DNA from: Gremmenia infestans | Taxonomy: Eukaryota > Ascomycota > Leotiomycetes > Helotiales > Hamatocanthoscyphaceae | Direction: 5' to 3' | Assembly: GCA_032629725.1 (NCBI GenBank) | Contig: JAFEVB010000010.1 | Coordinates: forward strand, 1,612,001 to 1,676,000 | Length of the DNA: 64,000 bases | Shown here: piece by piece, positions 9,765-21,762 of the stretch | Position numbering within the stretch: the stretch's first letter is position 1 | Layout: every line of letters begins with the position of its first letter | Program-made: the position numbers and the translations under genes | Notes under the pieces: generated by a model | Database searches by the model: none | The model's input: only the letters and a program-made list of their open reading frames with translations | What the model was told of the DNA's origin: nothing

Positions 9765-11700
9765 TTAGTCATCGACGAATTCTGCCCGTTCCAGCCGCCA
9801 TTTGCGGGTGCTGATGCCGGTTTCGTGCAAAAAGACTAGCAAATGCTGTCGTCCGATTTTCGTCTCAAATAGGCTCTGCATACTAAGCCTAAACGGGACG
9901 TTCTGCCGCATTATATGCCTCTCCGCCTTGTATTCGCTGCACGCTAGTATAAGGTGCTGTGGCGACTCTGGTTGGTTGGTGTTGCATATGCATCGATCCG
10001 AGCTAGCGCGTTTGAACCTCTTTAGGTAAGACCCAAAGTAGCCGTGTTTTAGCTTTAGCTGGAAGAAGGCGCTAGCAGTGGATCTAGCCACTTTGGGAAG
10101 CTGGATTCGAGAGTGAATTCGAGGATTGAAAAAATCGAAATAGTGGCCTTTGCCGCTAGCTAGAGCGCTAGCCCATGCATGTCGATGCATCTGGTTGATT
10201 TTTATACCTATATAGGCATAGCTGGTGTAGGCAGCTAGGGCGGTCTGGGTGGTCGGTAGTGATTTAGAGCCTGTTTTAGCTAGTCTGTCTGCAGCCTCAT
10301 TGCCATCAATGTCTTGGTGCCCAGGGACCCACTCTATTGCTAGCGTGGATCCATTTTGGGCTACTTTAGCCGCTGCTGCAATAGCCCTAATTTGCTGTGA
10401 TTGGCCGGGATTATCGGAAGGCCGCGCTAGCCTATAAATCGCTGCTTGGTTATCTACATAGACCCTAATATCACGATTTGGACCTAGTCTAGTAGCGTTT
10501 TCAAAGGCTAGGGCAATCCCCTCTAGCTCTCCTTGTTCGCTATTGGCTAGCCTAGACATACGTCCAAATGCGGATTTTGCTAGGGCGGTACGGATCGTAA
10601 TATGCTCTTTAAATCGTAAAAGGGCATTAAAGTGGATACCAAGCCATTTAACCGTCTGTTTTAGATGGACTATAGTGCTGTCTGGGAGTATAAGTGACGC
10701 TAGCTTAGCGGCTTCGCCAGTGTGGAAGTGAATTAGTTCTGACTTTTTTGGGTCGAATTGGATTGCACTTTCGCTAGCTAGCTGAAATAGCTCTTTAGCT
10801 ACTAGCTGTAGGATTTTGACGTTTTTCCTAGGGCTAGTCGATGCAGTGGAGAGAGTGATATCGTCAGCATAAGAGATGAATTTCACTGCCGGCGACCTAA
10901 ATAGGCCTCTTATATATATAAGGAAAAGGATAGGCGAAATCGGGCTTCCTTGTGGTATTCCGGTCTGTATAGGCTGGTTTTCGTCTGATTGGCCATCGAA
11001 TAGAAGCTTAAGTGACCGCCCGCTCATAAAAGAGGAGACCCACTTTATTACCGAATCGGGAAGTGCTAGGTCCCTAAGCACTATAAGGAGCCTGTTCTTA
11101 GATACGTGGTTATATGCGCCTTTCACGTCTAGTAGAAGCGTAGTAGTAATCTTCTTCTTTTGGCGGTTAGAATAGACATAATCCGCTAGCATAGCGCCTG
11201 CGTCAATAGCCGACTTTTTAAGTCGACCACCAATTTGGCTTGGATGCAGCAGATTTGGAGTGGTTTCCGCTAGATACGCTAGACGCTTAGCTAGGATCCT
11301 TTCGCTAACCTTTCCTAAGCAGCTAAGAAGTGAAATAGGTCGATATGCGCTAGGCTGCTTATAGTCGGGTTTATTGTTTTTGCGTAGTATAATGCAATTC
11401 GCTTGGCGCCAGCATTTTAGGTGGTAGCCTGTATTAACTAGCGTCTCAAAAAGGAGTGAAATCTGGGAAGAGCATGCTGAGTATGCGTGGGTGATAATGG
11501 TTTGAGTGATATAGTCGGGGCCAGGACTAGTGGATTTGATTTCGCTCGAACAGGCTAGCTTGACTTCCTCTGGAGCTAGTTTAGGCCACTTCCAAGCGCT
11601 AGAAGTAGTATAACTAGACCAATTTGGGCTAGGCGTTTCTGGTGGTGGAGGGAAGAGTGTCTGGCGGAAAAGGTCGCATTTGGCGGTGAATGTAGTTGCA
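9765..11700 (-). pseudogene. LINE copy A reverse transcriptase fused to C-terminal part of RNase H
   Basis: The frame is open from about 11700 to 9765. Reverse transcriptase motifs are present: AYRPISLLSCLGK, QIGGR, LLLDVKGAYNHV (Asn where D has Asp), GIPQGSPISPILF and the intact catalytic SYADDITLS. After NSEQG the sequence jumps in frame to ELEGIALAFENAT of RNase H, so the first part of RNase H, including its YTDGS Asp, is missing. VYVDNQAAIYRL, WVPGHQDIDGN and a terminal Cys/His motif (CICN..H..C) remain. The fusion keeps an open frame but should not have RNase H activity. Confidence 0.85.
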
Positions 11701-12750
11701 TATTAGGTGGCAGAAAGCTTTAAATTTGGCACTAGCTCTGACCGCCTTGGCTTGGTATAAGCTAGGGCTTTGAAAAATCGATTTAGAATCCTCTTTTTCC
11801 AAAAACTGGTTCCAGTGGTCCTTTTTAGCTGTTTTAATAGCCTGAAAGTATATATTGCGTGCACTAGTATAGCGTCTGTGTGACTGGTCGGAAAAGGCTC
11901 TCATAGAGGCTAGCCTAGCGTGATTCATGTTTCGGCGGAGTGTTTTAAGTGAATCGTTCCACCACGGCTTGGCATTTGGCGCTAACCGGATTTGGGGTAT
12001 GGAATCATGTGCGGCGCACAAAATAGCGCTAGTATAGCGTTCTGCCATATCGTCTAGCTGGTCCAAAGCTACTTTATAGCTTCTTTTTGCATCGATTTGT
12101 TCTAAGCTTCTTAAGCTATAGTTGTGACTTAAGCTATAGCTTAGCCGATGCAGTGAATCCTGGAGCGGTGACAGCTGGCAGAATAGTGTTTCACCAAATT
12201 TGGTCCAGTTAGCGCGTTTTGTATCGAATCGGGTGGTCTGTGGATCGGCTAAGCCTATTCGGGACCCTTGGATAGTAAAGACTATGCCTAAATGGTCAGA
12301 GCCTATATCCTCTACTACAGCCCAGTCTTGAATGTGATTGGCTATAGAGCGATGGGCTAGTGTGAGGTCGATATTTGTGGGTCTAGCCATATGAGGGCGG
12401 TGGAAGGTGCCAATACCAGGGGTATTTAGGAGGGCTAAATCGTGGTAGTCGATCCAGTCTGCTAGCGCAATACCCTCTATATCGCGTGCCTCGTAAAGTG
12501 GGTCCCACCAAGGGTTATGGGCATTAAAGTCCCCGCAAAATACCGAATCGAGAGGCGGTATAAGCTGCCATAAGCACCGCGCTAGCGTACGGGTATCCGA
12601 ATCAGGTAATTGGTGCTTTTCGTTATAAATATTATAAACCTTAATTGCATGGTCTTGGTCTATAATATCTAGCACTTGGAAGTCGGAATCGTATGGCGAT
12701 TCGGAGGCTAGGGCAACTCTAGGGCGGTAAGACCTGGCAATATATGCCAT
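11629..12750 (-). pseudogene. LINE copy A AP-endonuclease domain
   Basis: An open stretch of 373 codons includes the endonuclease signatures VFCGDFNAHNPWW and IGSDHLGIVFTI, part of the domain that nicks target DNA for target-primed reverse transcription. The N-terminal part of the domain lies upstream (to about 12960) but is broken by stops; there the expected V-Q-E-P has become V-stop-E-P. Near base 11775 copy A has one extra base (TTTTTCAAAG) relative to D (TTTTTAAAG), which shifts the frame, so endonuclease and reverse transcriptase are no longer joined. Confidence 0.85.
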
Positions 12751-12992
12751 TGTGCGTGGTGTGAAGTCTAGGCTAGGCCTATTCGGGAAGAGTTGAGTGA
12801 ATAAGGAGTGTGAAATGGATCGTATTTCACCCGAATCTTTCAGTGATAATATAAGGCTCTTAAACTAGTATAATATTAACATCTAGCTCAATTGCCACTT
12901 GTAGAGCGGATTCTGTATTATAGGCGGCTGAATTTAAATTCACTTGGAGGATTTTAGTGCTAGCGCCTATCATAGAGAGGATTTAGCGGCCT

Positions 12993-14596
12993 TTAATTGG
13001 ATGCTTTAGTAGACTTCGCATGCAGCTGAGCTAGCCGCATGTGGACCCCCGCAGTTAGCGCATTTTGGGATAAGGTGGGCATAGCTAGTCTTCGCATTAC
13101 ATATAGTGCATATGTGCTGTTTCGTCTGATGTGGTTCGCTGCATAGCTGGCACCTAGCCTCTCTATGGCAGTAGTGTGATAAGTGGCCATAGCGCTGGCA
13201 CCTAATACACTAGGCGGTCGGGCGCGTTGTATAGTGTTTTTCACACCGCACTGAAATGCCAGCTATATATAGCCTATTTCGGATAGCAGCACTAGCCTCT
13301 TCAGACGTAGCAAATGCGATTGCAATAGATCCAGCTGCTTGTTTTGACCGCTTTTCAGCCGATGAAATCCAGTATAGGGTTGCCTAAAGGGGTTAGACCC
13401 TTATTAAAAGTCCGTATTTCGTCCTTTATAAGGTCCATCCCGTCTGGGCGGTTAAATACGCTAGTGGGGATCCCGTGGGCCACGATTTTATGCCATTCCA
13501 CATCCTTCTAGGCGGTATAGCCGGGCAGAATGTGGGTCCAGACGTCGCTTTTAGCTAGTAGAAAGTCGGATGAATAGGCTTCTGTGGTAGTAACCACTAG
13601 ATTTGACTGTATAGACTTGGAAACAGAGAGTATAACTGGGTCTTTAACTCCCTTGCTAGCGAAGGCGGTATTAAAGTCGTTGCGGGCGGTGAGAGGTTGA
13701 AAATCGTCGTTTTAGACTATTGGATCCTTAATTAGGATAAGTCTACGGCTGGTCATCGGCTTCTTAGCGGCTGGTTTAGGCGGTGGGCGTGGTTTTTTAG
13801 CCGAATTAACTAAAATCCAGTCCGAATCAGGACTAGCGCTTTCTGCTGCGGCTGCATATGACCGATTTAGCGGGTGTAAGGGCTCCTTAGTGGTTTTCGG
13901 CTGTATAGCATTTTTCGGCCCGTTTTGGCGGTCCGGGACGGCAGTACTAGGCTTTTTTAGGTCGGTTTTCGGGTTTACGATCGATTTAGCGGTTATTTGC
14001 CGGGCGGTAGCCTCTAGCTTTTGGCTAGCGGATTCCATATGCGTGATCTCATTGGCTAAAATGGCAGAAACCTTTTTAATAGAGCCTTTTTCAAGATATT
14101 CGCGGAAAATCTCGATTAAATCAAGGATTTGGTCTTGTTTTAGGCGGTCTGGTTCGGCAGCTGCAGCTTCGACTAGAAGGTCACGTGCCTTAGCTATAGC
14201 CTTATTTGAGGGTGAATCAAGAGTAAATCGGAGGTTTTTGGCCGGATTTGGAAGCGGTGTAGCTGGTCTACGCTTTGTATTCGGGGTAAATGGGTTGGAT
14301 ATGTTGAATTGGCTGGATTGGGCAGTTGGGAAGCGGTGTGGGCTGGCAATATGCGGCTCTGCGGATAACACGTATGCAGCTGCAGGCGCAGATGCAGCTT
14401 TTGGCCAGGCTGCATCCCACTCTACAGGCGCTGCTAGGTCGTCGGTGCTATAAGAGGCATTATTGCTAGCTCCCATCACTATATCATCATTTTCTGCCGC
14501 TGCATGCCGGTGGCGGGGAAGTTGTGGTGGTGAGGAAGGTGGTGGTTGGGCGGCCACAGGGGTCAAAAACCCTTCGGATGCACCGCTTTCACTCAT
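12993..14596 (-). pseudogene. LINE copy A ORF1 (gag-like, CCHC), interrupted
   Basis: The first 294 codons (14596-13712) are open: a Pro-rich N-terminus, an Ala/Gln-rich middle with a predicted helix (DQILDLIEIFREYLEKG), a basic Pro/Lys-rich segment, then KDPIV and a TAA. After the stop the frame continues as NDDFQPLTARNDFNTAF, so the TAA is probably a mutated CAA. Further on, around 13250-13000, come retroviral-type zinc knuckles (CIRCQRYGHLSHYC and a following CQLC..H..C). ORF1 of such LINEs binds the element RNA. The frame also changes between these parts, so the ORF is dead as it stands. Confidence 0.8.
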
Positions 14597-15130
14597 TTTC
14601 CATCCGATTGCTTCGAAAGCGGTATCAAATGAAAGCTGAGATCAAGGCGGTCAGAATGCTGGCGCGATCGGGCGATTTGGTTGGGTGGTTCAAAAGTTAT
14701 AGGTGAATTCGTGAAAATCGGAAAAGTGAGCTACTTATAATCTTTAACTCCGGTTTTAATAATATAGCTCTCTTTTAAATTAGTATTATATTCTTAATTT
14801 ACTTATAACTTAGACGCTATAGCGCGCCTAATTGTAGTAGAATAGGCCTTAGCCTTAACTTTTAATTTATTAAGATTAGTAAAAGCGTCTGCTATATTAT
14901 ATTATAGCGCTCTAAGACGGATCTCTTAGTTATAAGCAAGTTGCTTAATCTAAGCTAGAATAGATTTGGCACTTTAGCCTAATTGCTTATAGTTTCTAGC
15001 TTATTAAGCTATAGAGAATAAAGTTAGCAAAAGCATATAACTATTAGAATAATAATATACCCTTTTCTAAATTAAGCTATATTGCTTATTATTAAGCTTA
15101 TTAATATTTAACTTAATAGCTTAAAATATA

Positions 15131-15508
15131 TACTATTCTAGAATAGGCTCTTTATAGTTAGTAACTTATTAGTTATTATAGTGCTTAAGTAGATAGGAGG
15201 TACTATTCTAGAATAGGCTTTTTATAATCGGCAACTTATTAGTTATTATAGTGCTTAAGTAGATAGGAGGTACTATTCTAGGAATAGGCTCTTTATAGTT
15301 GCAACTATTAGTTATTATAGTCTTAGCAACTTATTAGTTATTATAGTGCTTAAGTAGATAGGAGGTACTATTCTAGAAATAGGCTCTTTATAGTTAGCAA
15401 CTTATTAGTTATTATAGTGCTTAAGTAGATAGGAGGTACTATTTTAGGAATAGGCTCTTTATAGTCGGCAACTTATTAGCTATTATAGTGCTTAAGTAGA
15501 TAGGAGGT
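15131..15508. repeat. Tandem repeat, about 70 bp x 5
   Basis: Copies start TACTATTCTA at 15131, 15201, 15271 and 15366, with a TACTATTTTA variant at 15437. Each runs through CTTATTAGTTATTATAGTGC and TTAAGTAGATAGGAGG. The third copy is 95 bp because of an internal 25-bp duplication. Differences are few, so the array is younger than, or was homogenised after, the surrounding decay. Confidence 0.9.
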
Positions 15509-15990
15509 TCTATTTATTATTATTTAATACTTTATCTATCTTAAGATATCTTCTTAGAATATACTATACTTACTATTTAATAGTAGAAAGCAGATAAGAT
15601 AGTATTATAATACTATTATAGATATTAGAAGATAATTAGGAAGAGATAAGAGATCCCTCTCTATTCTAGCATATTATGCAAGTCCTATAAGCTAGTTATA
15701 AAGCAAGTTTTTTACTAGAACGTCTAACTTCTAACTTCTACTAGTAATACTAAGCTTTTATAAATTAGTTAAAATTTTACTAAAGGCGGGATTATTAGCC
15801 TTATAATAGGTACTATTTCCTTCGCCTACCTTTTTAATTTCTCTAGCTTTAGAATCCTATACTATAAAGTTAATAATAGCTAGATTAGAGAGCAGTTAAA
15901 TCCAAATCTCTCTACTTAACCTAGAACTAGTAACTACTATACCTTTATATATAGCTGCTATACTAATATCTATTACTATTTTATTAAGTT

Positions 15991-16157
15991 AGCTTAATAT
16001 CTAAAGCAGCGTATTATTTAGAGGTCTTAATATATCTTAATAGGCCTAAGGTCTTATTAAACTATAAGTTTTATATTAGCTTAATATCTAAGGTAGCGTA
16101 TTATTTAGAGGTCTTAATATATCTTAATAGGCCTAAGGTCTTATTAAACTATAAGTT
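15991..16157. repeat. Direct duplication, 87 bp x 2
   Basis: Two adjacent copies beginning AGCTTAATATCTAA (15991 and 16078), both continuing TTATTTAGAGGTCTTAATAT and ending AAACTATAAGTT, with very few differences. Confidence 0.9.
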
Positions 16158-17100
16158 CTAGTCTATACTAATAGTATAAATATATAGAAAAGGCGGCGGG
16201 GAGAAGCAAGATAGCATCTTTAGAGTTATAAAGATAAAATACAATCTCTCTTATTCTAATAGTTAAGATCTAAGAAAACAGATAATAGGTAATTAATAAG
16301 ACTATCTAAATACTCTTTAGCAAGTAATATAATAGACCTGATTTTAATACTATCTAAGGATAAATATTCTTAAGATATAGAGGTTAACTATAGAATTAGT
16401 ACTTATAATCTTAAATGTGTTTATTAACTAAGGATATACTTAATAATATAATTATATATTAATCGACTATAAATACTCTTAATAATATAACTAGTATTTA
16501 AGACAGCCAGATCTATAATAGCAGATGGCGGGCTATTATCTTTATCTTACCGATCTATCCTATTCTATTTAATAATATAACAGCGGTTTAATCTCTCTTA
16601 GCTATATTTATATAGTATGCTTTATATCCCTAATCCTTTCTCTAACTTTCCTATACTTGAATTAATAATATATCTTAGTATTCCGTAGTTATTATAGTCT
16701 TTAAAGATATAGTAGACCTCTTAATTATTCTAAAAACACCTATAATCTTACTTTCTTAATTCTAATAATTAAAAAATATGCTTTTAAATCCTAATATAAT
16801 ACTAGTTCTTATAACTATATTCTAGATCCTCTTATAGAAGTCGGTTTCCTCTATAGGATTCTTATTACTACCTCTATAGAGAGTATAGTATAGTAATAGC
16901 CTACCGTTTAATATAGCGTGTTATAAAAAAGTTCTTACTAAATATATTATATATATCTGCAACTAGTTATATAAAAGAGTGCATATAGAACTATAATTAT
17001 AATACTAGAGTATAAGTTACACTTCTTTCTAAACTCTAGCTTACTTAATAGCAACTATAAATAAGCTAGCTCTTTTGCTTCTTATATAGAATAAATTAGA

Positions 17101-17665
17101 AGGGTAGATTAGAAGATAGAATATAAAGCGGATTGCAGAATAAAGTGTAAAACAGATTATAGAATAGATTAGAGGCTAGATTATAGAATAGAGTATAGGA
17201 TAGATTATAGGACGGATTATAGAATAAAGTGCAAAGCGGATTGCAGAACGGATTAGAGAGTAGATTATAAAATAAAGTATAGAATAGATTATAAAATAAA
17301 GTATAAAGCGGATTATAGAATAGATTAGAGGGTAGATTTTAGAACGGATTAGAGAGTAGATTATAGAATAGAGTATAGAATAGATTATAGAATAAAGTAT
17401 AAGGCGGATTATAGAACAGATTAGAGAGTAGATTATAGAATAGAGTATAGAGCGGATTATAGACTAGATTAGAGGCTAGATTAAAGAATAGAGTATAGAA
17501 TAGAGTATAGAATAGAATATAGAGCGGATTATAGAATAGAGTGCAGAACAGATTAGAGGCTAGATTATAAAGCGGATTAGAGAACAGATTAGAGAACGGA
17601 TTAGAGAACGGATTAGAGAGTAGAGTATAGAATAAAGTATAGAACGGATTATAGAATAGATTATA
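17101..17665. repeat. Degenerate minisatellite (GATTATAGAATA-type units)
   Basis: About 565 bp built of variants of a 10-20 bp unit such as CGGATTATAGAATAGA, AGATTAGAGAGTAGA and AATAAAGTATAGA. Related units occur at 19470-19541 (reverse complement) and 26236-26330. Confidence 0.85.
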
Positions 17666-19469
17666 GTCTTAGTTTTCTAAAGATAAAACTTTAAAAACTG
17701 CTTACTAGATACTTCTATCTAAATATTTATAGAAATATAGCCTATTATAATAGTTTATCTTTATAATCCTTATAAAATAGTTATTTCTTTATTTATATCT
17801 AACTATCTTCTTAATACCTTAATATATTATATAGATCTAAATTAAACTTCTATCTTAATAAAAATAATATTATATAATTGCAGACTACCTCTTAATATCT
17901 CTATTGCTTTCTATAATTATATATATCTTAGTTAATATACTAACTTTATAAAAGTCCTAATCCTATTTTATTATAGTGCTTATTAAGCTATTCTAATTCT
18001 TAATCTCGCGTTTTTTAATATCTCTAACCTTATTATTTACCTTAAAGTAGAACCTTATTATATCTACTTTTAAAGTTTTAATAAGTTAATTTATAAGCCT
18101 TAAGAAATTCTAGCTACTTTATATTCTTTATACTAATATCTTCCGGGTTTATTTTAACTATAGTACCTTAAGATAGTAGAGCACTAATACTAACTAAAAA
18201 CTTATCCTATAGACCTAATTCCTCTACTAGCTTAGTTGCTAGAAGAATGTATACTTTAATAAAAGAAAGACTAAGTAGTTATTAGTTTTTTAAGTAGAGT
18301 ATTTTATGCTACTAGAACTAACTCTCTCTATATATATTATTCTTACTTATTATATCTTAAGAAAAGTAGTAATTTCGCTTAAATAAAACCTCTTAGTAGA
18401 AGGTAAAAAGAGGTAAGATATATTAATATTACTCTACTATAATATAATAGTATTAATATTATAGTAGATATTTATCTAGAAGTTAACCTTACCCTCTTAT
18501 TATCTTTACTATTATTTTATATATCTATTATTTTAATATCCTTATCTGCTTTCTTCTTAATCTTATCTATTTGCTCTTTTATCTCTATTAACTACTTTAG
18601 CCTCTACTTTTTTTATATTACTATCTACTATCTACTAATAGTATTAGAGGTAGCCTTTAGCTAGACTTCTATCTTATTTTTCTACTTCTTATCTCTATAC
18701 TTCTACCTAAGTGGTTTATATAGGGCCTAACTAACTCTTACCGCCTACTTAGATAAAATCTTTCCTTTTCTAAGCTAATCTCCTAGAGCTTATATATATT
18801 TTTCTTAAATAGTAACTATAAAATCTTTATAGCTAATAACTTTAAATATCGCGTTTTTAAGGTCCTTCTAGTTTCGCTAAGTCTTAATCGGTTCGCCGAA
18901 TATTATACTAGTATAAAAAGTTATAGTGCTTAGGGTTTATAAGCTATGCTTTATATATATAAATATTATCTCTTTTCTATTTAAAGCTGGATAGCTAGTT
19001 TTCTTTAAGTAATTTATATTAGTATTACTCTAAATTATACTAAAATAAAACTTACTTAAAGCTATAATACTACTAATTTATTAATAATTATAGAAATAAA
19101 GTAGGGTTCTTAGTATTATAAAAGATAGATATGCTTAGGATAAAAAGATAGCTATCTTAAGAGCGTAAAGGGTTCTTGGCGTTATAAGAATAGATATGCT
19201 TAGAATAAGAAGATAGTTATATTAAAAGTATAAAATAGATATAGATTAAGATTATTAGTAGCTTAAGATAAGAGGTAGCAGGCTGCTAAAGTTATAAAAG
19301 TGGTAGAGGTTTAGACGCGAAAGCTATTAATATATATCGAGCGAAAAAGCAAATAAAGAGTAGTACTTAAAGTAAATAATATTATCTACCTTTAAAGTAA
19401 ATAATATTATCTACTTTTCTTTAATCTATTAATATAATAAACCAAATTTATATTCTTATCTATCTACCC

Positions 19470-19541
19470 CGCTATCTACTCTACTATCCACTCTAGTATC
19501 CGCTCTAGTATCCGCTTTATTATCTACTCTATTATCTATTT
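19470..19541. repeat. Short minisatellite (TCCGCTCTAGTA-type)
   Basis: About six 12-bp units (CTACTCTAGTATC, CGCTCTAGTATC, CGCTTTATTATC). In reverse complement they resemble the GGATAGTAGAAC units at 26236-26330. Confidence 0.75.
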
Positions 19542-19920
19542 ATCTATTTACTAGCCGACCTAATACTACGGCCCGATCTACTAGCGCCGGCTGCTTTATA
19601 AATTTATATCTTATTAGCTTTATCTACTAACCTTTAAGGTTTTCTACTAAACCTTTAGATATTCCTTCACTTAAACCCTCTCTACTTTATTATAAATTTA
19701 TATTTTTTCTACTATCTATTATATTAATAATTCTTATATTACTAGTAAGCTTTAAGTATTTAGTATATAGCTTAAAAACTTTTCCGATTTTCACGAATTC
19801 ACCTATAACTTTTAAACCACCCAACCAAATCGCCCGATCGCGTCAGCATTCTGACCGCCTTAATCTCAGCTTTTATCTGATACCGCTTTCGTAGCAATCG
19901 GACGGAAAATAAGTGAAAGC

Positions 19921-21505
19921 GGTGCATCCGAAGGGTTTTTAACCCCTGTGGCCGCCCTAACCACCACCCTCCTCACCACTACAACTTCCCCGCCACCGGC
20001 ATGCAGCGGCAGAAAATGATGATATAGTGATGGGCGCTAGCAATAATGCCTCTTATAGCACCGACGACCTAGCAGCGCCTGTAGAGTAGGATGCAGCCTG
20101 GCTAAAAGCTGCATCTGCGCCTGCAGCTGCATACGTGTTATCCGCAGAGCCGCATATTGCCAGCCCACACCGCTTCCCAACTGCCCAATCCAGCCAATTT
20201 AATATATCCAACCCATTTACCCCGAATATAAAGCGTAGACCAGCTATACCGCTTCTAAATCCGGCTAAAAACCCCCGATTTACTATTGAATCACCCTTAA
20301 ATAAGGCTATAGCTAAGGCATGTGACCTTCTAGTTAAGGCTGCAGCTGCCGAACCAGACCGCCCTAAACAAGACCAAATCCTTGATTTAATCGAGATCTT
20401 CCGCGAATATCTTAAAAAAGGCTCTATTAAAAAGGTTTCTGCCATTTTAGCTAATGAGATCACGCATATGGAATCCGCTAGCCAAAAGCTAGAGGCCACC
20501 GCCCGGCAAATAACCGCTAAATCAATCGCAAACCCGAAAACCGACCTAAAAAGGCCTAGTACTGCCGCTCCGGACCGCCAAAACGGGCCGAAAAACGCTA
20601 TACAGCCGAAAACCACTAAGGAGCCTCTACACCCGCCAAATCGGTTATATGCAGCCGCAGCAGGAAGCGCTAATCCCGATTCGGACTGGATTTTAGTTAA
20701 TTCAGCTAAAAAACCACGCCCACCGCCTAAACCAGCCGCTAAGAAGCCGATAACCAGCCGTAGACTTATCCTAATTAAGGATCCAATGGTCTAAAACGAC
20801 GATTTTTCAGCCTCTCACCGCCCGCAATACACTAAATGCCGCTTTTGCTAGTAAAGGGAGTAAAAGGCCCTAGTTATACTCTCTGTTTCCAAATCCCTAC
20901 AGGCGAATCTAGTGGTCACAACCACAGAGGCCTATTCATCCGACTTTTTGCTAGCTAAAAACGACGTCTGGACCCACATTTTGCCCTGGCTACACCGCCT
21001 AGAAGGATGTGGAATGGCATAAAATCGTAGCACACGGGATCCCCAACTAGCGTTTTTAACCGCGAAGGCGGGATGGACCTTATAAAGGACGAAATACGGA
21101 CTTTTAATAAGGGTCTAACCCCTTTAGGCAACCCATACTGGATTTCCTCGGCAGAAAACCGCTCTAAACAGACCGCCGGATCCGTTGCAATCGCATTTGC
21201 TACACTAGAAGAGGCTAGCGCCGCTATCCGAAATAGGCTATATATAGCTGGCATTTCAGTACGATGTGAAAAGCACTATACGACGCGCCCAACCGCCCAG
21301 TGTATTAGGTGCCAGCGCTATGGCCACTTATCACACTACTGCCATAGAGAGGCTAGGTGCCAGCTATGCAGCGAACCACATCAGACGAAACAGCACATAT
21401 GCACTATATGCAATGCGAAAGACTAGCTGTGCCCACCTTATCCCAAAATGCGCTAATTGCGGGGGTCCACATGCGGCTAGTTCAGCTGCATGCGAAGTGT
21501 ATTAA
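19921..21505 (+). pseudogene. LINE copy D ORF1 (gag-like, CCHC), broken
   Basis: Colinear with ORF1 of A. The W in VEWDAAW is now TAG, so the longest open piece starts later (20135-20794), again ending at the same KDP.V-stop as in A. The zinc-knuckle part is at 21073-21505 (TAQCIRCQRYGHLSHYC, CQLC..H). Frame changes occur at about 20812 (an extra T relative to A) and further on. Confidence 0.8.
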
Positions 21506-21762
21506 AGCATCCAATCAAAGGCTCCCGCATCCTCTCTATGATAGGCGCTAGCACCAAAATCCTCCAAGTGAATTTAAATTCAGCCGCCCTATAATACAGA
21601 ATCCGCTCTACAAGTGGCAATCGAGCTAGATTCGATATTATACTAGTTTCAAGAGCCTTATATTATCACTGAAAGATTTGGGTGAAATACGATCCATTTC
21701 ACACTCCTCATTCACTCAACTCTTCCCGAATAGGCCTAGCCTAGACTTCACACCACGCACAA

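Larger units (their letters stand above)
9361..14727 (-). mobile_element. LINE copy A: near full length Tad-like element with internal deletion
   Basis: Minus strand, 5' end at 14727 (..GAAAAGT) and (AAT)n tail at 9380-9361. Order: short 5'UTR, ORF1 (gag-like with CCHC knuckles), ORF2 (AP endonuclease, reverse transcriptase, RNase H, terminal Cys/His motif), 3'UTR. Compared with D it lacks 697 bp (equivalent to D 23985-24681) between reverse transcriptase and RNase H, joined at about 10530. The domain order and the RNase H fit the Tad/I-like LINE group of ascomycetes. Confidence 0.9.
14728..19777. other. AT-rich, RIP-like segment between LINE copies A and D
   Basis: About 5 kb of very AT-rich sequence with no open reading frame of note. 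On the minus strand near 18250-18050 a readable but broken stretch (LLATKLVEELGL.DKFLVSISALL) hints at an old transposon gene that I cannot identify. The segment holds several tandem repeats listed separately. Its left end starts GAGCTACTTATAAT, which is the reverse complement of the sequence directly after the tail of copy D. Confidence 0.65.

Noticed and set aside
13890..14453. 187-codon ORF on the strand opposite to LINE ORF1, also present opposite to copy D (20616-20053)
   Set aside because: It is the antisense of ORF1; its presence in both copies follows from the sequence identity of A and D. No motif.
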